DNA from: Planctomycetota bacterium
GTDB taxonomy: Bacteria > Planctomycetota > B15-G4 > JADJEK01
Assembly: GCA_016709145.1 (NCBI GenBank)
Contig: JADJEK010000009.1
Coordinates: 225,549-289,548 of the forward strand
DNA length: 64,000 nucleotides
Reading direction: 5' to 3'
In this document: positions 18,274-25,989 of the stretch, piece after piece
Layout of the letters: every line of letters starts with the position of its first letter
Numbering within the stretch: the stretch's first letter is position 1
Program-made: the position numbers and the translations under genes
Notes under the pieces: model-generated
Seen by the model: the letters and a program-made list of their open reading frames with translations, nothing else
The model's database searches: none
Told to the model about the DNA's origin: nothing

Positions 18274-20208
18274 ATGACCCGACCCGTACCCGGCTCGCGC
18301 TTCGCGCTGGCCGCGCTCGTCCTTTGCGGTACTGCGTCCGCACAACAGCTCGTCCAGCAGGCCGGCGTCATCGCCGGGCCGACGTCGGGCGCGGCGTCGT
18401 ACAACGAAGGTGTTCTCAGCTTCGACTGCGACAACGACGGTGACATCGACATCCTGCTGCCCGCCGGCGACGGCTTCAGTGGCGCGGGTACGGCGGCCCT
18501 GCCGACGCTCGACATCAACACGGTCATCGTCAGCGGCAATCCGGTGTTCGTCAACGAAGCGGCCACGCGCTTGCCGGCGATCAATCTGATCGCGAAGGAA
18601 GCCATGGCGATCGACATCGAGAACGACGGCGACGACGATCTGTTCATCCCGCAGTCCTTCAACCGACCGCCGAAGCTGTACCTGAACAACGGCAGCGGCT
18701 TCTTCAGCGACGTCTCCGCCGCCCGCCTCCCGGCCGGCAACTTCAACTCGTACAGCTCGTCCGCCGGCGACTTCGACAACGACGGCGATCTCGACATCAC
18801 GATGGCGCACAGCGGTGGCACGTCGCAGAACGGCACCGGCGGTCAGCTTCAGTTGTGGCAGAACGACGGCGCCGGGTTCTTCTCGAACGTCACGGCGTCG
18901 AAGCTGCCGGTGATCGGCAAGACCGGACAGATGAACGTGATGTTCCTCGACATCGACAGCGACTTCGATCTCGACATCGTCCTCGACGGCAAGTCGACGC
19001 CGCAGCACGTCTACTTGAACAACGGCGCGGGCACGTACTCGGTGGTCACGAACCTGATCCCGGCCGGCACGGCCTCGACGTACGAGACCGACTGGGCCGA
19101 CCTCGATGGTGACACCGACATCGACGGGTTCTACGTCCACCTCAGCGGGTCGAACGAAGGCACGGCGCGCAACAACCTCATCGAAAGCGGCACGCTGTCG
19201 TTCACCGGCAGCACGGCGACGATGCTCGGCGGCAACGGCTTCGACGACAACGAAGTGGCCTTCATGGACTACGACAACGACGGCGACTACGACTTGATGG
19301 TCGGTTCGCTGTCGAGCGGTCGCGAGCGCATGTACCAGAACAACGGCAACTTCACCTTCACGGCGCAGAACGTCTTCTCTGCCCAAACCGACTCGACGCT
19401 CGACCTCACGATCGCCGACTACGACAACGATGGTGACTTCGACGTCGTCACGGCGCAGGGCGAGTCGGGCAATTTCACCGACCGCTACTACCGCAACGCC
19501 GGTCCGGCCGACTCGCGTGCGCCGACGGTGGTCGCGCGCAAGGTGTCGAGTGCGGACTCCGTCGCGCCGTTCGTCGTGCTGTCGCGCGTCACCGACGCCA
19601 CGCTCGACGATGGTCAACAGTGGATCGATGCGACCGTGAACTGGACCGTCACTCCGCTGGTCGGTGCGCCGGTCGTCGGTTCGGCGCCGATGAAGTACTC
19701 GGGTGGATCGACGTACCGCGGTGTGATCGATTCCGGCCCGATGAACGACTATCGCGCGACCGTCGCGTGGTCCGTGACCGCGGTCGATCCGGCCGGCAAC
19801 AGCGTGACCAGCTCGACGCAGAACTTCATCGGCTGCGGCAAGGAGCTGTACGGCGTCGGCGCCGGTGGCGCGAACGTCCTCACGCTCGATGCGACGGGTT
19901 CGCCGCGCATCGGGTCGACGTTCTCGATCGACGTCGCGGGCGGTCAGCCGAACGCGAGCGGCATCATGCTGCTCGGTGTCGCTCGCGTGAGCACGCCGTT
20001 CGCCGGCGGCACGCTGCTGACGTTGCCGGTGTCGGTGATCGGCGTTCCGGTCGGTCCGGCCGGCTCGGCTTCGTACCCGGCTCCGATCCCGGACGACGTG
20101 TCGCTGGTGGGCGCAACGGTCCAACTGCAGGTGATCCTCGCGGATCCTTCGCAGAGCGAGGGCGCGGCGCTGTCGAACGGCCTCGAGCTGACGATCTGCC
20201 CGAAGTGA
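18274..20208 (+). CDS. Secreted FG-GAP/VCBS repeat protein 1 with C-terminal domain
   Basis: A 644-aa secreted protein with a signal peptide (about residues 1-23, ending GTASA). It contains about seven VCBS/FG-GAP repeats with calcium-binding Asp-rich loops (DCDNDGDIDILLP, DIENDGDDDLFIP, DFDNDGDLDITMA, DLDGDTDIDGFYV, DYDNDGDYDLMVG, DYDNDGDFDVVTA), predicting an integrin-alpha-like propeller. Residues 521-644 form a separate C-terminal domain beginning at a Cys (CGKELYGVG) and ending LSNGLELTICPK. The start is fixed by GAGGAA about 4 nt before the ATG. It is the first of three tandem paralogues and has exactly the same length as the second. A likely role is calcium-dependent adhesion or cell-surface binding. 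Confidence 0.88.
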   Translation: MTRPVPGSRFALAALVLCGTASAQQLVQQAGVIAGPTSGAASYNEGVLSFDCDNDGDIDILLPAGDGFSGAGTAALPTLDINTVIVSGNPVFVNEAATRLPAINLIAKEAMAIDIENDGDDDLFIPQSFNRPPKLYLNNGSGFFSDVSAARLPAGNFNSYSSSAGDFDNDGDLDITMAHSGGTSQNGTGGQLQLWQNDGAGFFSNVTASKLPVIGKTGQMNVMFLDIDSDFDLDIVLDGKSTPQHVYLNNGAGTYSVVTNLIPAGTASTYETDWADLDGDTDIDGFYVHLSGSNEGTARNNLIESGTLSFTGSTATMLGGNGFDDNEVAFMDYDNDGDYDLMVGSLSSGRERMYQNNGNFTFTAQNVFSAQTDSTLDLTIADYDNDGDFDVVTAQGESGNFTDRYYRNAGPADSRAPTVVARKVSSADSVAPFVVLSRVTDATLDDGQQWIDATVNWTVTPLVGAPVVGSAPMKYSGGSTYRGVIDSGPMNDYRATVAWSVTAVDPAGNSVTSSTQNFIGCGKELYGVGAGGANVLTLDATGSPRIGSTFSIDVAGGQPNASGIMLLGVARVSTPFAGGTLLTLPVSVIGVPVGPAGSASYPAPIPDDVSLVGATVQLQVILADPSQSEGAALSNGLELTICPK

Positions 20209-20230
20209 CCTGATCCGGAGTGACAGGGAT

Positions 20231-20267
20231 GCAGGGCCGGCCGAACCCAGCGTTCGGCCGGCCCTGC
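20231..20267 (+). terminator. Terminator after FG-GAP protein 1
   Basis: Perfect 16-bp stem (arms 20231-20246 and 20252-20267) with a 5-nt loop, followed by GTGTTT, starting 22 nt after the stop codon. Confidence 0.75.
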
Positions 20268-20317
20268 GTGTTTCTGTGGCGGGGGCCGACTCGGGGTAGC
20301 CGACGAGCCGCGCATCG

Positions 20318-20346
20318 TTGCAACGTCAGGAATGGTCGAGTTCAAT
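20318..20346 (+). promoter_or_regulatory. Candidate promoter for FG-GAP protein 2
   Basis: TTGCAA (20318-20323) and TTCAAT (20341-20346) with a 17-bp spacer, each 4/6 to consensus, lie about 75 nt before the ATG and just after the preceding gene's terminator. They suggest the paralogue is transcribed separately. Confidence 0.4.
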
Positions 20347-20420
20347 CCCACGTCCGCTCCGACGATCGATCGATCGGCCAGCCATCGTCGCGACAAGCCG
20401 CACCATCGCACGAGGAACTC

Positions 20421-22355
20421 ATGAACCCATCCATCCACGGCTGGCGCGTCGCGCTGGCAGCGTTTGCGATCTCCGGCCTCGCCGCCGGACAGCAGTTCCA
20501 AGAGCAGTCCGGTGTGCTCATGGCGCCGTCGGTAGGACCCGTGTCCTACAACGAGAACGCGCTGAGTTTCGACTCGGACAACGATGGGGACATCGACCTC
20601 TTGTTGCCGGCCGGCGACGGCCTCGCCAGTGCCGGCGCGGCAACGCTCCCGACCTACATCGTCAACACGGGCGTGGTTTCCGGCAACCCGGTGTTCTCCT
20701 ACGAGTCGATCTCACGGTTGCCACCCAATACGCTCATCTGCAAAGAAGCGGTCGCGATCGACATCGAACTCGATGGGGACTTGGATCTGTTCTTGCCGCA
20801 GGCGTTCGATCGCCCCGCGATGCTGTACCGGAACAACGGCGCAGGGTTCTTCACCAACGTGTCGGCGGCGCGCTTGCCGGGCGGCACGTTCAATGCGTTC
20901 AGCGCCGCGGCGATCGACTTCGACAACGACGGCGATCTCGACCTCACGATGGCGCACAGCGGCGGTAACACGCAGGCGGGCACGGGTGGCCAGCTCCAAC
21001 TCTGGCAGAACGACGGCGCCGGCTTCTTCTCGGACGTCACCGCGGCGAAGTTGCCCGCGCTCGGCAAGACCTCGCAGATGAACGTCGCGGTCGTCGACAT
21101 CGACAACGACTTCGATCTCGACATCATCCTCGATGGCCCGTCGGCGCCGCAGCACTTGTATCGAAACGACGGCAAGGGCACGTTCTCGCTCTCGACGTCT
21201 TTGCTCGCGAGCAACGGAACGACGACCTACGAGTCCGAGTGGGCCGATCTCGACGGCGATACCGACATCGACGGCGTCTACGTGAACCTCGCAGGAAGCA
21301 GCGAATACACGCTGCGGAACCAAAAGGCCGAGTCGGGATCCCTGTTCTTCCTGGTCAGTAACCAGACGCTGCTCGGTGGCAATGGTTTCAACGACCACGA
21401 AGTGGCGTTCATGGACTACGACGACGACGGCTTCCTGGACGTGTTCGTGGGCTCGGTGACGAACACCAGTGAGCGCGTGTATCGAAACAACGGGAACTTC
21501 ACGTTCACGTCGCAGAACATCTTCTCGGCGCAGACCGACACGACGCTCGACTTGACGATCGCCGACTTCGACAGCGACGGTGACTACGATGTCGTGACCG
21601 CGCAGGGTGAGTCGGGTTCCTACACCGATCGCTATTACCGCAACAGTGGTCCGGCCGACTCCAGGGTCCCCTTGTGGGGTGGGTCGAAGGTGACGCACCG
21701 GAATGCGCAAGCGCCGCTCGTCGTTCTGTCGAGCATCGTCGACTCCACGGTGGATGACGGACAGCAGTGGATCGCCGCCCAGATCGACTGGACCGTGTTC
21801 CCGACCGTCGGCGCCCCGGTCAGCGGCTCGGCGCCGCTGGACTACTCGGGCTATCCGCTGTTCCGAGGGCTCATCGATCCCGGCGCCACGAACGACACCA
21901 AGGCGCTCGTCCAATTCACGATCACGGCGACGGACTTCGCCGGCAATCAGAGCACCAGTCCAGTGCAGTCGTTCACGACGTGCGGCAAGGATCTCTACGG
22001 CGTCGGCGTCGGCGGCGCGAACGTCTTGACTCTCGACGCCACGGGGACGCTCAGCATCGGGTCGGCGCTGACGATCGACGTGTCGGGGGGGCAACCGAAC
22101 GCCAGCGGCATCATGATCATCGGCGCGTCCCGGGTGAGCACGCCGTTCTTCGGCGGCACGCTGCTCGCTTCGCCCCTGGTCGTCGTCGGATTGCCGGTCG
22201 GCCCGACCGGTTCGGCGTCGTATCCGGCGTCCTTGCCCGATGACGCGAACCTCGTCGACGCCACCGTCACGCTGCAGATGATCCTCGCGGATCCGACCCA
22301 GGCCGAAGGCGCGGCGCTGTCGAACGGGCTCGAGCTGACGATCTGCCCGAAGTGA
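20421..22355 (+). CDS. Secreted FG-GAP/VCBS repeat protein 2 with C-terminal domain
   Basis: A 644-aa paralogue of the preceding protein, collinear over its whole length: signal peptide (ending GLAAG), the same Asp-rich calcium loops (DSDNDGDIDLLLP, DFDNDGDLDLTMA, DLDGDTDIDGVYV, DYDDDGFLDVFVG, DFDSDGDYDVVTA) and a C-terminal domain from Cys521 to LSNGLELTICPK. GAGGAA lies 4 nt upstream of the ATG. The two copies have diverged mostly by substitution, with no net length change, so the duplication is old enough to accumulate changes yet under constraint. Its own promoter-like sequence and terminator make it an independent unit. Probably a calcium-binding surface protein; ligand unknown. Confidence 0.88.
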   Translation: MNPSIHGWRVALAAFAISGLAAGQQFQEQSGVLMAPSVGPVSYNENALSFDSDNDGDIDLLLPAGDGLASAGAATLPTYIVNTGVVSGNPVFSYESISRLPPNTLICKEAVAIDIELDGDLDLFLPQAFDRPAMLYRNNGAGFFTNVSAARLPGGTFNAFSAAAIDFDNDGDLDLTMAHSGGNTQAGTGGQLQLWQNDGAGFFSDVTAAKLPALGKTSQMNVAVVDIDNDFDLDIILDGPSAPQHLYRNDGKGTFSLSTSLLASNGTTTYESEWADLDGDTDIDGVYVNLAGSSEYTLRNQKAESGSLFFLVSNQTLLGGNGFNDHEVAFMDYDDDGFLDVFVGSVTNTSERVYRNNGNFTFTSQNIFSAQTDTTLDLTIADFDSDGDYDVVTAQGESGSYTDRYYRNSGPADSRVPLWGGSKVTHRNAQAPLVVLSSIVDSTVDDGQQWIAAQIDWTVFPTVGAPVSGSAPLDYSGYPLFRGLIDPGATNDTKALVQFTITATDFAGNQSTSPVQSFTTCGKDLYGVGVGGANVLTLDATGTLSIGSALTIDVSGGQPNASGIMIIGASRVSTPFFGGTLLASPLVVVGLPVGPTGSASYPASLPDDANLVDATVTLQMILADPTQAEGAALSNGLELTICPK

Positions 22356-22371
22356 GCGAACCGATGCGAGG

Positions 22372-22404
22372 AGGGCCGGGCGGACCACGGGTCCGACCGG
22401 CCCT
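22372..22404 (+). terminator. Terminator after FG-GAP protein 2
   Basis: A 15-bp stem with one mismatch (arms 22372-22386 and 22390-22404) and a 3-nt loop, followed by TCGTGTTTCG. The 3' arm and tail (GGCCCTTCGTGTTT) resemble the terminator after FG-GAP protein 1, consistent with duplication of the whole transcription unit. Confidence 0.65.
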
Positions 22405-22452
22405 TCGTGTTTCGTCGGCGAGCCCTTCAAACGACCCTCTCGGACTGGTGCG

Positions 22453-23946
22453 ATGCGCGCCATGCTGACCGCGCTCGTCATCGCATTGCTGTCGCAGACC
22501 GAGAGCTTCGTCGTGCAGCCCGGCGTGATCCCCGGGCCCGCCGTGTGGACCGAAGCGGTCTGCGCGTTCGATGCCGATGAGGATGGCGACGTCGACGTCG
22601 TGTTCGGGAACGGGGAGGGCTTCGCCGAACCCGAGCGCGCGTTGCCGCCGACGTTGTTGATCAACGAGGGGGTGAAAGCGGGCAACCCCGTGTTCGTCGA
22701 CGCCAGTTCGTCCGCGTTGCCCGCGCGTGCGCTGTTTTGCAAGTGCGTGATCGCGTTCGACCACGATGGCGACGGCGACCTCGATCTACTGGCGACGCAG
22801 GCCTACGCCCACGAAGCCGTGCTCTACGTGAACAACGGCCGCGGCGCGTTCGTCGTCGCGGACGGCGTGTTGCCCGCGATCGAGTTGAACTCGTGGAGCG
22901 CCTGCGCCGGCGACGTCGAACAAGACGGCGATCTCGATCTCGCGCTCGCGCACCACGGCGGGACCACGTTGTTCTCCGGCGACGGGCTCCGCACGCAGTT
23001 GTGGACGAACGACGGCGAACGCTTCACCGACGCCAGCGCGCAGCGATTGGCCGCGGCGCCGAAGAAGGCGCAGCAGAACGTGACCTTCGTCGACCTCGAT
23101 CTCGACTTCGACCTCGATCTGGTCGTGGACGGACGTTCGTCGCCGCAGCTCGCGTATCTCAACGACGGCACGGGGAACTTCACGGTCGCGAGCGACGCGA
23201 TCCCGGCGGGTTCGAACTTCACGTACGAGACCGAGTTCGCGGACCTCGACGGCGACACCGACCTCGACGCGTTCTACATCTCGCTGCGCCAGTACGACGA
23301 AGGCGTCGCGACCAATCGCCTGGCGCAGACGGCGAAGCTCGGATTCGACGAGCACGTGTTCGAGGGCACGGGCCAGGACGACAACGAGGCCGCGTTCCTG
23401 GACTACGACGACGACGGGGACCTCGATGTCCTGGTCGGCACGTTGGCCGGGGACTGCGAAAAGCTCTGGCGCAACGACGGCGCGATGACCTTCGTGCCGG
23501 TCGCGGCGTTCTCGGCGTTGCGCGATTCGACGCTCGACCTCGCGTTGGCGGACTTCGACGGCGACGGCGACGTCGACGTGGTGACGGCGCAGGGAGAGTC
23601 GGGTGAGTTCGACAACCGTTACTACCGCAACGAAGGTCCGCGGGACACCAAGCCTCCGCGCGTCCTGCGCAGCGGACTGCGTTGGTCCGCGGACGCGGCC
23701 TCCGCCCAATTGGTGGTCGTCGCGCAGGACGGCGCCCAGGACGACGGCGTGACGGCGCTCGACGTCTCGGCGCGCTATGGGCTCACGCGGGACGGCGAGT
23801 GCGAGCACGCTGCGCTGCGCCACTGCGGCGGTGGCACGTTCGCCCTGGCGCTGGATCCGGCGCGAGCCCGTCACGTGCGCGTGACGCTTCGCGATGCCGC
23901 GGGAAACACGACGGAGAGCGACTGGATCGACGTCGTTCGCCCGTGA
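22453..23946 (+). CDS. FG-GAP/VCBS repeat protein 3, lacking the C-terminal domain
   Basis: A 497-aa third paralogue, with a short signal peptide (RAMLTALVIALLSQTES) and the same order of Asp-rich loops (DADEDGDVDVVFG, DHDGDGDLDLLAT, DLDGDTDLDAFYI, DYDDDGDLDVLVG, DFDGDGDVDVVTA). It aligns with paralogues 1 and 2 up to the segment VTLRDAAGNTTESDWIDV and stops just before the Cys that opens their 124-residue C-terminal domain. The domain is therefore precisely absent, and no remnant of it is visible before the moxR gene. If the domain anchors or sorts the protein, this copy would be released or routed differently. It is more diverged and more GC-biased than the other two. Confidence 0.85.
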   Translation: MRAMLTALVIALLSQTESFVVQPGVIPGPAVWTEAVCAFDADEDGDVDVVFGNGEGFAEPERALPPTLLINEGVKAGNPVFVDASSSALPARALFCKCVIAFDHDGDGDLDLLATQAYAHEAVLYVNNGRGAFVVADGVLPAIELNSWSACAGDVEQDGDLDLALAHHGGTTLFSGDGLRTQLWTNDGERFTDASAQRLAAAPKKAQQNVTFVDLDLDFDLDLVVDGRSSPQLAYLNDGTGNFTVASDAIPAGSNFTYETEFADLDGDTDLDAFYISLRQYDEGVATNRLAQTAKLGFDEHVFEGTGQDDNEAAFLDYDDDGDLDVLVGTLAGDCEKLWRNDGAMTFVPVAAFSALRDSTLDLALADFDGDGDVDVVTAQGESGEFDNRYYRNEGPRDTKPPRVLRSGLRWSADAASAQLVVVAQDGAQDDGVTALDVSARYGLTRDGECEHAALRHCGGGTFALALDPARARHVRVTLRDAAGNTTESDWIDVVRP

Positions 23947-24008
23947 TCGCGACGACACTCGCGGAATCTCCCGATCGAGTCGCCGCTGCATCCGTATGAC
24001 ACGCACCG

Positions 24009-24037
24009 TTCATTTCGCGTCACCGCCCGTCTATCGT
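24009..24037 (+). promoter_or_regulatory. Weak promoter candidate before moxR
   Basis: TTCATT (24009-24014) and TATCGT (24032-24037) with a 17-bp spacer, about 35 nt before the moxR ATG. The -10 box is identical to that proposed before the sugar dehydrogenase at 5.5 kb; the -35 match is poor. Confidence 0.3.
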
Positions 24038-24071
24038 CTGCCCGTCTTCCCTGCTCGTCTTGGAATCGAAC

Positions 24072-25115
24072 ATGACCGAAACCACCGACCGTGACGACGT
24101 CACGCGCTTGCGCTCCGCGTACGAGCGCATCCGCAAGGAGATCCAGAAGGTCATCGTCGGCCAGGACGAAGTTGTCGACCAACTGCTGATCTCGCTGTTC
24201 GCGCGCGGCCACTGCTTGCTGACCGGCGTGCCGGGCTTGGCGAAGACACTGTTGATCTCGACGCTGGCGAAGACCCTGTCGCTGTCGTTCAACCGCATCC
24301 AGTTCACGCCGGACCTCATGCCGTCCGACATCACGGGCACGGAAGTGATCCAGCAGAACGCGACGACCGGCGAGCGCGAACTACGCTTCATCCCCGGTCC
24401 CGTGTTCGCGAACGTGATCCTCGCCGACGAGATCAACCGCACGCCGCCGAAGACGCAGGCCGCGATGCTCGAATCGATGCAGGAGTACCAAGTCACGGTC
24501 GCCGGCAAGAAGCACTCGCTGGCACAGCCGTTCTTCGTGCTCGCCACGCAGAACCCGATCGACCAGGAAGGCACGTATCCGCTGCCGGAAGCGCAGCTCG
24601 ACCGCTTCATGTTCAACATCCGCATCGGGTACCCGACGGAAGCGGAAGAACTCGAGATCGTGCGGCGCACGACGGCCGGCGATACCGCGGAACCCATGCC
24701 GGTGCTGGCGTCCGACGAGATCCTGAAGCTGCAGCAAGTGGTGCGGCGCGTGCCGGTCGCCGAAACGGTCATGAAGTACGCGATGGCCTTCGCGCGGGCG
24801 TCACGCCCCGGCGAGGCCGGCGTGCCCGGTTACGTCAAGGAATCCGTCACCTGGGGCGCCGGACCGCGCGCCTCGCAATTCCTCGTGCTCGCCGCGAAGG
24901 CGCGCGCCCTGTTGAAAGGCCGTCCCGCGGTCGCGGGTGAAGACGTGCGTGCGGTGGCTCTGCCCGTGTTGCGCCACCGCATCCTCCCGAACTTCAGCGC
25001 CGAGGCGGAAGGCATCACCTCGGACCACCTCGTGACCCGGATCGTCGAGACCGTGCCGCGCGCGGAAGCCGACGCGTTTGCCGATGGAAAGCTCCCGCCA
25101 GTACTTGGATCCTAA
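24072..25115 (+). CDS. MoxR-family AAA+ ATPase
   Basis: A 347-aa AAA+ ATPase with Walker A GVPGLAKT (52-59), Walker B VILADE (115-120) with the INRTPPKTQAAMLE sensor region, and ATQNPIDQEGTYPLPEAQLDRF. MoxR ATPases act as chaperones that mature or load cofactors into partner complexes, and usually work with the VWA-domain proteins encoded beside them. Three such genes follow in the same direction: DUF58 (overlapping by 32 bp) and two membrane VWA proteins. I chose the ATG at 24072 over an upstream in-frame TTG at 24060. It opens the large co-directional cluster of this window. Confidence 0.95.
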   Translation: MTETTDRDDVTRLRSAYERIRKEIQKVIVGQDEVVDQLLISLFARGHCLLTGVPGLAKTLLISTLAKTLSLSFNRIQFTPDLMPSDITGTEVIQQNATTGERELRFIPGPVFANVILADEINRTPPKTQAAMLESMQEYQVTVAGKKHSLAQPFFVLATQNPIDQEGTYPLPEAQLDRFMFNIRIGYPTEAEELEIVRRTTAGDTAEPMPVLASDEILKLQQVVRRVPVAETVMKYAMAFARASRPGEAGVPGYVKESVTWGAGPRASQFLVLAAKARALLKGRPAVAGEDVRAVALPVLRHRILPNFSAEAEGITSDHLVTRIVETVPRAEADAFADGKLPPVLGS

Positions 25116-25989
25116 GGTCCTCGATCGACTCGGCCGGCTCGAGCTGCGAGCCCGCCGGTCCGTCGAAGGCTTCCTGTCCGGCCTCCACAAGAGTCCGCAC
25201 CGCGGGGCCTCCGTCGAGTTCGCCGAACACCGCGAATACGTGCCGGGCGACGATTTGCGCCACCTCGATTGGCGCATCTTCGGCCGCTCCGACCGCTTCT
25301 ACATCAAGCGCTACGAGGAAGAGACGAACCTGCGGCTCACGGTGGTGCTCGACACCTCCGAGTCGATGGCCTACGCGGGTGATGGCCGACCGACGAAGTT
25401 CCGCTACGGCGCGACGATCGCGGCCACGCTCGCCTATCTGGTCCTGCGCCATCGCGACGCGGCCGCACTCGCGTTGATCGACGAGAAGCTCGAGACGTTC
25501 GTGCCGCACGCCACGCGTCCGGCGCACCTCGTCACGATCGCCGACGCGCTGGAGAAGGCCGTCGTCACGCGCAAGACGAATCCCGAACTCGTGCTGCGCG
25601 AACTGGCGACCAAGTTGCCGCCGCGCGGCGTGGTCGCGATCGTGTCCGACCTGTTCGCGCCACAAGAGCGCGTGCTCGCCGGCGTCCGCGCGCTGCGCTC
25701 GCGCGGACAGGACGTGATCGTGTTCCACGTGCTCGATCGCGACGAGGTCGAGTTCCCGTTCGATCGCATGACGAAGTTCGAAGGGCTCGAGCAGCTCGAT
25801 CCGCTGACCCTCGATCCGAAGGCGATCCGCAAGGCCTACCTCGAGGTCTTCCGCGATTGGCAGGCTTCCCTGAAGAAGGCCTTCGTCGGCAACGGGGTCG
25901 ACTACCGCGTCGTGACCACCGACACTCCGCTCGACGTCGTGCTGACCACGTTCCTCGCGCTGCGGCAGAAGCACGGGGCGCGGCGATGA
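25084..25989 (+). CDS. DUF58 domain protein (VWA-like MoxR partner)
   Basis: A 301-aa protein with the DUF58 signature EYVPGDDLRHLDWRIFGRSD (about residues 51-70) followed by a VWA-type MIDAS motif DTSES (90-94) and a Rossmann-like remainder. It probably binds a divalent metal and acts as an adaptor for MoxR. The ATG at 25084 lies inside the moxR 3' end (32-bp overlap), and its stop overlaps the next start (ATGA), so the two are tightly coupled. No transmembrane helix is evident, which places it in the cytoplasm beside MoxR, handing on to the membrane VWA proteins. Confidence 0.92.
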   Translation: MESSRQYLDPKVLDRLGRLELRARRSVEGFLSGLHKSPHRGASVEFAEHREYVPGDDLRHLDWRIFGRSDRFYIKRYEEETNLRLTVVLDTSESMAYAGDGRPTKFRYGATIAATLAYLVLRHRDAAALALIDEKLETFVPHATRPAHLVTIADALEKAVVTRKTNPELVLRELATKLPPRGVVAIVSDLFAPQERVLAGVRALRSRGQDVIVFHVLDRDEVEFPFDRMTKFEGLEQLDPLTLDPKAIRKAYLEVFRDWQASLKKAFVGNGVDYRVVTTDTPLDVVLTTFLALRQKHGARR

